A stretch of DNA of 64,000 nucleotides from Oscillospiraceae bacterium (GTDB lineage: Bacteria > Bacillota > Clostridia > Oscillospirales > QAMX01), in assembly GCA_015067825.1 (NCBI GenBank), contig SVLQ01000014.1, forward strand, positions 1-64,000, in the 5' to 3' direction. Under the pieces are notes generated by a model. That model worked only from the letters and a program-made list of their open reading frames with translations, made no database searches and was not told where the DNA came from. Shown in pieces: positions 51,937-59,612 of the stretch (the stretch's first letter is position 1; every line of letters starts with the position of its first letter). The position numbers and the translations under genes are program-made.

Positions 51937-53037
51937 TTAACGCGGAGTTTCCGCCAGATAATCGCGATAGATTTCTGTATAGACGTCGTCGTTCCAGCCT
52001 TTGTCGTTGCGCAACAGCGTACTGTCGGCGTCGGTCAGCATAGGTGCGCCGCCCGCTGTGTAGGCGTAATAATACCTGTGAACCGGCAGCGAATCCAGCT
52101 CCACCGACGTCGCCAGTCTTTGATACACCTGCAAATAGCGCAGCTCCGGCAAATTCAGCAAGTACTTGACGTCATCGTCGGTAAAGTTGATGTCGTCCTG
52201 TTCCAGCAGCGTATGCACCTGATCGTTCACGTCCTTGAGCGCACCGATCATCAACGCTTCGATAGTTTGCGGCAGAACGGAGAAATCGTCGATCTGGCTA
52301 TGGGAAAGAGAGAGCGCGCGGATCGGCAAATCTTGCAGAGCGGCAATATTCCCTGCAAACGAATCCAGTTTCAGGTATTCAAGCTGTCCCAAAGCCGCTA
52401 TGGGCAGCAGGTCGGTGAGCATTGTGACCGAGGCCTTATCGCTCCAGCGCGTTAGGCTGAGACTGTGCAGCTGCTGCAGCTTGGCCAGAGGTTTGAGGTC
52501 GGTAAAGCTACAGCCGTGGCCGTTGAGCGCCAAATGTTCGAGCGAGCCGAGCTTTCCGATCTCCTGCAAATCGCCCACGCGATAGCCGCTGATCTGCAGA
52601 TACGCGAGGTTGGAAAGATTTTGCAGCGCCGTCAGATCCGGCGTCGGGCCGGTCAGCATATCGCCGCCGTCCCATTTCAGTTCCAGCAGCCGCAGCTTCG
52701 GCACGTCCTCTAAAAACGCCAGCGACGTACCATTATAATAGGAGATCCGCAGACTGCGCAGCGCGGTCAGATACTCTAATCCTTGTAGGTCTTCCGCCGT
52801 GTGCTCGCTGAACGAACCGTCGGATTCCTGCGGGTCGAACGCCACGTCGAGCATCACAACGCCCGCGAGCAGCTCCGGCGTCAGTTCCCCTTCAAAAATC
52901 CCGTCGCCGATCGCCGACCGCACCGCCTTTTCCACCGTCGGAGACAGCTTGAGTTCCTTATCGTCGGAACCGCACGCCCCAAACAGCGGACACAAGAGGC
53001 AGACCGCCAAAATCAGCGTGAATATGCGTCTTTTCAT
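51937..53037 (-). CDS. Leucine-rich-repeat lipoprotein
   Basis: A 366-residue exported lipoprotein. The lipobox 'LFGAC' puts the lipidated cysteine at residue 22. From about 60 to 300 there are leucine-rich repeats of the bacterial type ('LQNLSNLAYLQISGY', 'LGSLEHLALNGHG', 'LAKLQQLHSLSL', 'LGQLEYLKLDSF'). The ATG at 53037 has AAGGA upstream and starts the signal peptide. It is the last gene downstream of the GntR/ABC unit; the gap of about 115 bases leaves cotranscription open. Probably a ligand- or protein-binding cell-surface component. Confidence 0.83.
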   Translation of the reverse strand: MKRRIFTLILAVCLLCPLFGACGSDDKELKLSPTVEKAVRSAIGDGIFEGELTPELLAGVVMLDVAFDPQESDGSFSEHTAEDLQGLEYLTALRSLRISYYNGTSLAFLEDVPKLRLLELKWDGGDMLTGPTPDLTALQNLSNLAYLQISGYRVGDLQEIGKLGSLEHLALNGHGCSFTDLKPLAKLQQLHSLSLTRWSDKASVTMLTDLLPIAALGQLEYLKLDSFAGNIAALQDLPIRALSLSHSQIDDFSVLPQTIEALMIGALKDVNDQVHTLLEQDDINFTDDDVKYLLNLPELRYLQVYQRLATSVELDSLPVHRYYYAYTAGGAPMLTDADSTLLRNDKGWNDDVYTEIYRDYLAETPR

Positions 53038-53153
53038 TTCAACCATCCTTTCTTCCACCGAATATTCGGTAAAATGGTCGCGGAGAATCTGTGTTTACAG
53101 CTTCGTCAGTCAGAAAATTTCACCGTTCTATTCTTTCAATCAATCGATTTTTC

Positions 53154-53567
53154 TCAGTACCCGTGGTCGAGATGCTTCCATTTTCCGTTTTGGGTTCGGC
53201 CCAGGATCCATTTCCAGCCCGTATAGGTGCTGTTGGGATTCAGAGAGCCGTCACCGCCAAACGAATCGACGTCAAACGAGGAAACCAGCACGATGACCTC
53301 ATCCATCTGATGACGCTCCGCAAATTCCTTCCACTCCGCAAGCTTATCATCACCAAAATAGGTGATTTCGGTGAGAGTACAGCCGTCGAACTGTTTTTGG
53401 AAGTATTCGATCGCAACGTCGATCGCGCTGTCGATTTCCGCGTCGGAATAAATCACAGAGCGATACACACCGATCTGCACGTTCTCCACGTTGCCCACGT
53501 TCCTGCTGCAGCCGACCAAGCCCAGCACACAGCCGACTGCCAGCAGCAACGCTATCGCTTTCTTCAT
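53154..53567 (-). CDS. Small lipoprotein, unknown
   Basis: A 137-residue protein with signal sequence and lipobox 'GLVGC' (cysteine 20), from the ATG at 53567. The mature part is a single alpha/beta domain ('SAIDVAIEYFQKQFDGCTLTEITYFGDD', 'VIVLVSSFDVDS...GWKWILGR'). The pattern resembles small Clostridial lipoproteins that accompany ABC exporters, possibly the DUF4829-like group; I cannot confirm this. It is 53 bases downstream of the ABC permease. Confidence 0.75.
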   Translation of the reverse strand: MKKAIALLLAVGCVLGLVGCSRNVGNVENVQIGVYRSVIYSDAEIDSAIDVAIEYFQKQFDGCTLTEITYFGDDKLAEWKEFAERHQMDEVIVLVSSFDVDSFGGDGSLNPNSTYTGWKWILGRTQNGKWKHLDHGY

Positions 53568-53620
53568 GCCAACCACCCTTTCTTTTTCCAGTCGGGTAAA
53601 ACTTTGCAAAATTTCGGCCG

Positions 53621-55750
53621 TTATTTTGCCAATTCGTTATCCTGCTCCGGCATAAACGAAGCGAAGATCTCCTCGGCTTCCAGCTCCGTCACCGGCAGGT
53701 AGACCGTGCCGTCGTAGTAAGACCAACCGTCTTCATTGTCGACCTCACAGCTAAAGCGGATCAGCAGCAGAGGCACGGCGGAATCGATCGTTTCGTGCGC
53801 GGTCGGCGTTTCGGCAATGGCGCGTGCCATAAGTTCGGTCAGCGGATTGTCGCCCGGATCGAGCGTTTTCGTCTTTCCGCCGTTGACGTAGGCAATCATC
53901 TGGTTCACTGCTTCGTTATAGCGGTTGTAGTCCACGTTGATCGAATTGTAGAAGTTGCCGCAGTTGAGGAAATCGATCTGCACCCAGCCGTAGCTCATGT
54001 TGCCCGACTCCGGATCCGCATACGCGTTGGCAGCGATTTCCAAAGCGCGGGCGCTCCGCTCGTTCAGTTCGCGGATGCAGGCAGCCAGCGTTTTGGGCGT
54101 ATAGGAATTGAGCGGATAGCTCGAACGGTAGCTCGTGACACCGCGGTCACCGCTGACACCGAGCATCAGAAAATCGACATACGGCGAATCCGTGATCGCT
54201 TTGTCGTAGGTCTCGCCGCTGTAGGCGCTGAGCTCGGAGAGATAGAGCTTCCACAGTTCCTCCGACACGTGCGTGCCGTTGAAGGTGAGGCTTTGCACCT
54301 CGCCCGGTTTCGGCAGCTCGCGCTGGGCGGCGATGTATTTCGGATTTTCCTGGATCAACTGGCGCAGTTGGCGGTGTTCCTTTTCCGTTAAGGCGACTTT
54401 GCGCGTAAACGAGGAGAAACCGGTATCAAAGGTCACCTCGTAGGCCACCATACCCGAGAACGCCGAGAACCTCTCTTCGATATCGTTGATCGTGCGTTCA
54501 TGCGCTTTGGCGAGCAAGGCAAGCAGCGTTTCGCTCTCGTAGTCGATCTCGTCGGTCGCGATCTGGGTATAGGTCGGACGGCCGTAGCCATCGTGCAGCG
54601 CGATCTGCACCGAGTCGAGTTCCTCGGCCGTGGCCGAGCGGGAAAGCATGACGTTGGCGATCCCCTTGCTGGGCAGATACGCCGCAAGCGGAATGGCAAC
54701 CGCCAGCGCGAGGAAGAGCGGCAGCGTTGAGAGCAGGTTTTTGAAGCGTTTGGTCGTGATCAGTTCGTAGGCAAAATAGAGGATCGCGGACAACACCACC
54801 ACGACGAATACTACATCGGTCTCGCTGCCAAGTAAGCCCGACAGCGACTGGCGATCCATGATCGCCCAGAACCCGATGATTGAAAGCAGCGGCACGGTCA
54901 GCGCACAGCGGTAGACGTGCTGCATCAGGCGCGAAGGCGCGCTTTGGCCGGCGGTTTCGGAGCGGCGGCGGCAGTAGAGCCACAGACCGAGGGCAAGCCA
55001 GACGAGTGCCAGCCCCAACGTATACAGGTAGGCCGGGATCGAGGTGATGACCTCGAGCGATTCGGTTCCGAACCCGCTCGTAAAGAGCGAGAACGGCATA
55101 GCCGTGACGTTGCAGTTGGGCGTTAAGAGGAACGGCAGCGCGCTTTGGGGCACGTTGCGCGCGACCTCGCAGATCGACAGACCCACCAACGTCAGCAAAA
55201 AGCGCGGCAGGAAGAGGATCAGCGCGGTCAGAGTCAGGTTCGAGAACTTCGTGCCCGAGATGCAAACGGCGATCGCCGCACAGGCCGCAACCAGAAGCGT
55301 GCCGCTGGCAAAATAGGCGATCAGATAGAGCACGTAGCTAAAATTCGTCCACGCACCGCACAGACCGTAGCCGATCCAGCCGATGAAAACCGTACCGACG
55401 ACCGTGCCAAAGATCCACGTGGCGACAGCGGCGATATTGGAGAGATAGATCGCCCGCGCCTTGCTGGGCAGGCTGTAGTAAAAGTCGCAGGCGTTGCGCT
55501 GGGTCAGATAGGAAAACGCCGCGTAGATGAGCCCGGCACCACCGATGTAGAGAAAGCCCCACAGCGCCGGAGCGATTTCGGCGATGTGGATCTCGCCGGG
55601 GGTATGGCCGTCGATCAGGTTGACGGCCGGCGGCAGCAGCGTGATCACCACGCACGCACCGGCGAGGATGAAGCCGACCAGCTTGAGCTGGCGCAGCATA
55701 TCGACGTACAGCCGCAGGTTAAACCATTTGTGTTGTTTCGCTTGGGTCAT
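53621..55750 (-). CDS. ABC transporter permease, YtrC/D-like
   Basis: A 709-residue membrane protein. Helices cluster between residues 20 and 360 in an ABC-2-like arrangement ('CDFYYSLPSKARAIYLSNI' is typical of this family), followed by a soluble C-terminal half of about 350 residues with no membrane segment. It overlaps nothing, and starts 16 bases after the ATPase gene. With the ATPase and YtrA-type repressor it resembles the Bacillus ytr system, which responds to cell-wall antibiotics. The substrate is unknown. Confidence 0.85.
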   Translation of the reverse strand: MTQAKQHKWFNLRLYVDMLRQLKLVGFILAGACVVITLLPPAVNLIDGHTPGEIHIAEIAPALWGFLYIGGAGLIYAAFSYLTQRNACDFYYSLPSKARAIYLSNIAAVATWIFGTVVGTVFIGWIGYGLCGAWTNFSYVLYLIAYFASGTLLVAACAAIAVCISGTKFSNLTLTALILFLPRFLLTLVGLSICEVARNVPQSALPFLLTPNCNVTAMPFSLFTSGFGTESLEVITSIPAYLYTLGLALVWLALGLWLYCRRRSETAGQSAPSRLMQHVYRCALTVPLLSIIGFWAIMDRQSLSGLLGSETDVVFVVVVLSAILYFAYELITTKRFKNLLSTLPLFLALAVAIPLAAYLPSKGIANVMLSRSATAEELDSVQIALHDGYGRPTYTQIATDEIDYESETLLALLAKAHERTINDIEERFSAFSGMVAYEVTFDTGFSSFTRKVALTEKEHRQLRQLIQENPKYIAAQRELPKPGEVQSLTFNGTHVSEELWKLYLSELSAYSGETYDKAITDSPYVDFLMLGVSGDRGVTSYRSSYPLNSYTPKTLAACIRELNERSARALEIAANAYADPESGNMSYGWVQIDFLNCGNFYNSINVDYNRYNEAVNQMIAYVNGGKTKTLDPGDNPLTELMARAIAETPTAHETIDSAVPLLLIRFSCEVDNEDGWSYYDGTVYLPVTELEAEEIFASFMPEQDNELAK

Positions 55751-55766
55751 TTGGGCCGCCCCCTTT

Positions 55767-56663
55767 CTACAAAACGTCGTGGAAGGCGTAGCCGAGCGCT
55801 TCCATTTCGTGGATGAAGATCTCTTCCAGCGTCAGCGGCAGGATATCAAGCAGCAGCGGCGAATCGGCCGTCAGCTTTGCCCGCACCGCTTCGCGGTCTC
55901 CGCGCACGATCGCGTTGGCGACCGAGCCTTTTTTGACCCAGCTTAAAACCTCGACGCCGTCTAAAACGTGCTTGTCGTAGTCGCCGGCAAAGGCAAACTG
56001 CACCTTGAAGAGATTGGTTTTTAAGTTTTCGATGTCGCTTTCAAAGATCAGACCGCCCTTATGCAAGAGTGCGAGCTGGTCGCAGGTATCTTCGAGATCG
56101 CGCAGAGAATGGCTGGAGATGACCGCCGTGGCGTTGCGCTCCTCGACGTCGCCGTAGATCACCTTGCGCACCAGATTGCGCATGACCGGGTCGAGCCCGT
56201 CGAAGGTCTCGTCGAAGAGGATGTAGTCCGGCATCGTCGAGAGGGCGAGGATGATCGCCGCCTGACGGCGCATACCCTTTGAGAAGGTGCCGATATTGGC
56301 CTTGCGGTCGAGGCCGAAGCCGTCGGAAAGCTCGGCGTAACGCGTGCGGTTGAACTTCGCGTAGTTGGCTTCGTAGAGCTCCGCCATGCGGTCCATCGAC
56401 GCGTGTGGCAGGAAAAAGAGATCGTCGGGCACAAATACCACCTTCTCCTTTACCTCCGGCGAATCGTAGACGGGAACGCCCTCAACCGTCACCTGTCCGG
56501 CATACGGACGGTAGACGCCGGCGATCAGACGCATAAAGGTCGATTTGCCCGCACCGTTGGATCCGACGAGGCCGTAGACGCAGCCGCGTGGGATCGAGCA
56601 TTGCAAGTGATCAAGGGCAGTAAACTGCCCGAATTTCATCGTTACCTGTTCGGCACAGATCAT
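55767..56663 (-). CDS. ABC transporter ATP-binding protein
   Basis: A 298-residue ATPase with Walker A 'GSNGAGKST', signature 'FSKGMRRQ' (a variant of LSGGQ), Walker B 'YILFDE' and a switch His in 'ISSHSL'. It has about 70 extra C-terminal residues like YtrB-type subunits. It overlaps the end of the GntR gene by 4 bases (ATGA) and is followed by the permease, so the three form one operon. Confidence 0.93.
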   Translation of the reverse strand: MICAEQVTMKFGQFTALDHLQCSIPRGCVYGLVGSNGAGKSTFMRLIAGVYRPYAGQVTVEGVPVYDSPEVKEKVVFVPDDLFFLPHASMDRMAELYEANYAKFNRTRYAELSDGFGLDRKANIGTFSKGMRRQAAIILALSTMPDYILFDETFDGLDPVMRNLVRKVIYGDVEERNATAVISSHSLRDLEDTCDQLALLHKGGLIFESDIENLKTNLFKVQFAFAGDYDKHVLDGVEVLSWVKKGSVANAIVRGDREAVRAKLTADSPLLLDILPLTLEEIFIHEMEALGYAFHDVL

Positions 56664-57052
56664 TCTTTGTTCTCTCCTTTCGCGCTCTGGCGGCGATATC
56701 CCTCGCGCAGAGCTTCTTCCGCCGCTTCCGGCGCAATGCCGTAGACCGCAAGCTGTTCGGCCAGCTCGCGCAGGCTTTCCAGCAGGGCTTCTTTTTCGCC
56801 ACGCAGGATCTGGACGGCGTTGAGTGTGATAAAGCGGCCCGTGCCCGGCGCGGTAAAGCTGAGACCGCGGCGTTCGAGCTCGGTGTACGCCTTTTGGATC
56901 GTGTTCGGGTTGACCGACAGCTCCTGCGACAAAGCGCGAACCGAAGGCAAAACGGCGTTGGGCGCTAAAATGCCCAGCAGAATCAGCCGTTCAAACTGCG
57001 CGATCAGCTGTTCGTAGATCGGGATCGGCGAATATCGGTCGATGGTAAACAC
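56660..57052 (-). CDS. GntR-family repressor, YtrA subfamily
   Basis: A 130-residue protein from the GTG at 57052, which has GGGGAG just upstream; another in-frame GTG at 57076 lacks one. The N-terminal winged helix is 'PIYEQLIAQFERLILLGIL...LPSVRALSQELSVNPNTIQKAYTELERRG', and a short helical tail gives the small size of the YtrA group. It is the first gene of the ABC operon, and a palindrome just downstream of the -10 box is its probable operator. Confidence 0.92.
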   Translation of the reverse strand: MFTIDRYSPIPIYEQLIAQFERLILLGILAPNAVLPSVRALSQELSVNPNTIQKAYTELERRGLSFTAPGTGRFITLNAVQILRGEKEALLESLRELAEQLAVYGIAPEAAEEALREGYRRQSAKGENKE

Positions 57053-57085
57053 AGGCTCTCCCCTTTCTGTCCGCACACCACAACT

Positions 57086-57110
57086 GGTGTACTATGCTTC
57101 GTAGTACACC
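57086..57110. promoter_or_regulatory. YtrA-type operator
   Basis: A perfect inverted repeat GGTGTACTA (57086-57094) and TAGTACACC (57102-57110) around seven bases, placed directly downstream of the -10 box of the GntR/ABC operon. The GTGTACTA half-site matches operators of YtrA-group repressors. Confidence 0.88.
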
Positions 57111-57111
57111 T

Positions 57112-57140
57112 ATTATAGCATGTGTCGTTCCTCGTGTCAA
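57112..57140 (-). promoter_or_regulatory. Promoter of the GntR/ABC operon
   Basis: Minus-strand TTGACA (57135-57140), 17 bases, TATAAT (57112-57117); a strong promoter of the kind expected to need repression. Confidence 0.92.
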
Positions 57141-57317
57141 TAGTGCGGGGAAAATTTTTCTATCGGATGACCGCGCGCTGCTTTGGAATAAAAAAAGATC
57201 GGCAGAGAAAATCTCTCTGCCGATCAAACGGATAGCAAAACCATCGTCAAAACCGGACGCGGCGTTTTTTCGTGCCGCTTGGTCTCGGTTCCGCGCTTTT
57301 TCGTCTATTCAGTTATC

Positions 57318-57749
57318 TTACAGCTTGCAGACGTCCGCGAGCGTGATCATATGGAAGCCGGCGTCCGTCAGAACCTGTTCGGCGGCCGCATTGTCCTCCA
57401 CGCGCAGGACCACGTAGGCATGACGCTCCGTGCGCGCCATAAACGCGTAGAGGTACTCGACGTTGATGTCGGCCTTATCGAGCACACCAAGTGCTGCACT
57501 CAGCTTGCCGGGCGCATCGCCGATCTTCACACCGACCACGTCGATCGTTTTGATCAGGTAGCCGTTTTCCTTCAGCACCGATTCAGCGAGTTCCGCGTTG
57601 TCCACGATCAGGCGCAGAATGCCGAAATCCTGCGTTTCCGCGATGGAAAGTGCCCGCAGGTTGATGTTGTTTTGCGAAAGGATGTTCGTCACGGAAACGA
57701 CCGTGCCCTTCTTGTTTTGCACAAATACGGTTAATTGCTGGATTGCCAT
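57318..57749 (-). CDS. Tandem ACT-domain protein
   Basis: A 143-residue protein made of two ACT domains: 'LTVFVQNKKGTVVSVTNILSQNNINLRALSIAE' and 'VVGVKIGDAPGKLSAALGVLDKADINVEYLYAF'. ACT domains bind amino acids, so this stand-alone protein is probably a sensor or allosteric partner. It lies 20 bases after paaK and under the same Phe-specific T-box, which suggests that it binds an aromatic amino acid. It is commonly found beside arylacetate-CoA ligase genes. Confidence 0.9.
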   Translation of the reverse strand: MAIQQLTVFVQNKKGTVVSVTNILSQNNINLRALSIAETQDFGILRLIVDNAELAESVLKENGYLIKTIDVVGVKIGDAPGKLSAALGVLDKADINVEYLYAFMARTERHAYVVLRVEDNAAAEQVLTDAGFHMITLADVCKL

Positions 57750-57769
57750 GTTTGTCGCCCCTTTCTCAA

Positions 57770-59080
57770 TTAGATCAGCTTGCGCTTATCGATCACTCGA
57801 ACCGCCTTGCCTTCGCTGCGCACGATGCTCTTCGGCGGGACGAGGTGGACCGCAGGATTGATGCCGAGCATGGTTTTCAATGCGCCGGCGAGGGATTTTT
57901 CCATCGCCATCACTTCGGCGACCTTATCCGTGAATTTTTCGGCCGGCATTTCGACGTTGACGTCAAAGGTGTCGTTGTTTTTCACGCGGTCAACGACGAT
58001 CTGATAGTTCGGTTCATAGCCTTCCTTCAGCAGGACGGTTTCGATCTGGCTGGGGAACACGTTGACGCCGCGGATGATCAGCATATCGTCGGTACGGCCC
58101 ATCGGTTTGGCCATTTTGACGAGCGTACGGCCGCAGGAGCACGGTTTGCGCGAGAGCACGCAGATGTCGCGCGTGCGGTAGCGCAGCAGCGGGAAGGCTT
58201 CTTTGTCGAGCGAGGTGAACACGAGTTCGCCCTTGCTGCCCTCGGGCAGCACTTCGCCCGTGTCGGGATCGATGATTTCTGCGTAGAAATGGTCTTCGTT
58301 GATGTGCATACCGGTCTGCTCGCTGCATTCAAACGAGACCCCCGGACCGGTGGTTTCGGTCAGACCATAAATATCGTAGGCTTTGATGCCCAGCGTTTTT
58401 TCAATGCCGCGGCGCATTTCTTCCGTCCACGGTTCCGCGCCGAAGATACCCGCTTTCAGCGGAATATCCTCCGGTTTGTAGCCCATTTCCTTCAGGCTTT
58501 CGCCGATGTACGCCGCATACGACGGGGTGCAGCAGAGGATCGTCGCCTGCAGGTCGGTCATGAACTGGATCTGCCGTTCGGTATTGCCGGAGGAGAGCGG
58601 CAGCGTCAGGCAGCCGACCTTATGCGAACCGCCGTTGAGACCCGGGCCGCCGGTGAACAGGCCGTAGCCGTAGGCGACCTGGCAAACATCCTTTTTGGTG
58701 CCGCCGACCGCAACGATCGCGCGGGCGCAGCAATCTTCCCAAAGGTCGATATCGTTCTGCGTATAGAAAGCGACCACACGGCGGCCGGTCGTGCCCGAGG
58801 TGGACTGGATGCGCACACAATCTTCCAACGGCTTGGCCAGCAGACCGTAGGGATACGCATCGCGGAGGTCTGCCTTGGTCAAAAACGGCAGCTTGTGCAG
58901 ATCGTCGATGCTTTGGATATCATCGGGAGAAACGCCTTTTTTGTCCATCAGATCGCGGTAGTAGGGCACGTTTTCGTAAACGTGTTTGACCTGCTTGACC
59001 AGTTTTTCCGACTGGAGCTTGCGCATTTCCTCTCTCGGCATGGTTTCAATTTCTTTTTGGAAGTAGTTCTGCTGTTCCAT
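57770..59080 (-). CDS. paaK: Phenylacetate-CoA ligase
   Basis: A 436-residue adenylate-forming enzyme of the PaaK family. The phosphate loop is 'SSTSGTTGRRVV'-like ('QSTSGTTGR'), the adenine motif 'YGLTETTGPG', and the C-terminal 'RGVNVFPSQIE' the hinge region. It makes phenylacetyl-CoA (or indole/hydroxyphenyl analogues) from acid, CoA and ATP. Since a Phe T-box controls it, an anabolic role is likely: phenylacetyl-CoA can be carboxylated by arylpyruvate:ferredoxin oxidoreductase to give Phe. AAAGGATG lies ahead of the ATG. Confidence 0.94.
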   Translation of the reverse strand: MEQQNYFQKEIETMPREEMRKLQSEKLVKQVKHVYENVPYYRDLMDKKGVSPDDIQSIDDLHKLPFLTKADLRDAYPYGLLAKPLEDCVRIQSTSGTTGRRVVAFYTQNDIDLWEDCCARAIVAVGGTKKDVCQVAYGYGLFTGGPGLNGGSHKVGCLTLPLSSGNTERQIQFMTDLQATILCCTPSYAAYIGESLKEMGYKPEDIPLKAGIFGAEPWTEEMRRGIEKTLGIKAYDIYGLTETTGPGVSFECSEQTGMHINEDHFYAEIIDPDTGEVLPEGSKGELVFTSLDKEAFPLLRYRTRDICVLSRKPCSCGRTLVKMAKPMGRTDDMLIIRGVNVFPSQIETVLLKEGYEPNYQIVVDRVKNNDTFDVNVEMPAEKFTDKVAEVMAMEKSLAGALKTMLGINPAVHLVPPKSIVRSEGKAVRVIDKRKLI

Positions 59081-59122
59081 GATGCTTCATCCTTTCGATT
59101 TTGGTTTCCCGGAACTTCGGCG

Positions 59123-59405
59123 GACAAATAAAAAAGCCCTCCGCATTCCGAAAGAATACAGAGGACGAGAAAAAACTCCCGTGGTACCACCTCAATTCGC
59201 CGTCATCTCGCAATAACGGCCTTTTCAGGTACACAAAATACCTTAGTTCTGTAACGGGAACACCCGTTGCATCCTACTACGGAACGATCCGATTCAGCGC
59301 ACTGCTAACAGAATGAATTCGAGAAGGACGCCCCCTTTGCCTCGCACCGACCGGCAACTCTCTCCAGGTTCTTTCCAACCTACTGGTTTCTGCTCTTCGC
59401 ATTTG
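59123..59405 (-). ncRNA. T-box leader, specifier UUC (Phe), upstream of paaK
   Basis: The minus-strand leader has the standard parts in order: AGCAGAAAC...AGTAGG and GGAGAGAG with GGTGCGAGGC in stem I, the specifier-loop side CTCGAATTCATTC with codon UUC at 59315-59317, and the T-box sequence TGAGGTGGTACCACGG (59179-59194). A terminator CCTCTGTATTC/GAATGCGGAGG followed by TTTTTT lies at 59130-59164. Uncharged tRNA-Phe should stabilise the antiterminator and switch on paaK and the ACT gene. Confidence 0.95.
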
Positions 59406-59413
59406 TTGCGGAT

Positions 59414-59442
59414 ATTTTATCACATCATTCCGGCAAAGTCAA
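59414..59442 (-). promoter_or_regulatory. Promoter of the T-box-paaK transcript
   Basis: Minus-strand TTGACT (59437-59442), 17 bases, TAAAAT (59414-59419). Confidence 0.83.
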
Positions 59443-59530
59443 GACTTTTTTGAAACTTTTTATCCTTTGTTCCGTCATCCTCCCGCTGTGCGCATTTTTG
59501 TGTCCGTTTGGTAAATTTTCGCGGTTTTGC

Positions 59531-59559
59531 TTGCTTTTCCCATGGCAGTGGCATATAAT
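59531..59559 (+). promoter_or_regulatory. Promoter of the P-type ATPase gene
   Basis: TTGCTT (59531-59536), 17 bases, TATAAT (59554-59559). Confidence 0.75.
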
Positions 59560-59612
59560 AAGGATAGTAAAAGAATAAGCGGTACCGACCGTTTTCCACG
59601 GAGGTTTTGCAT

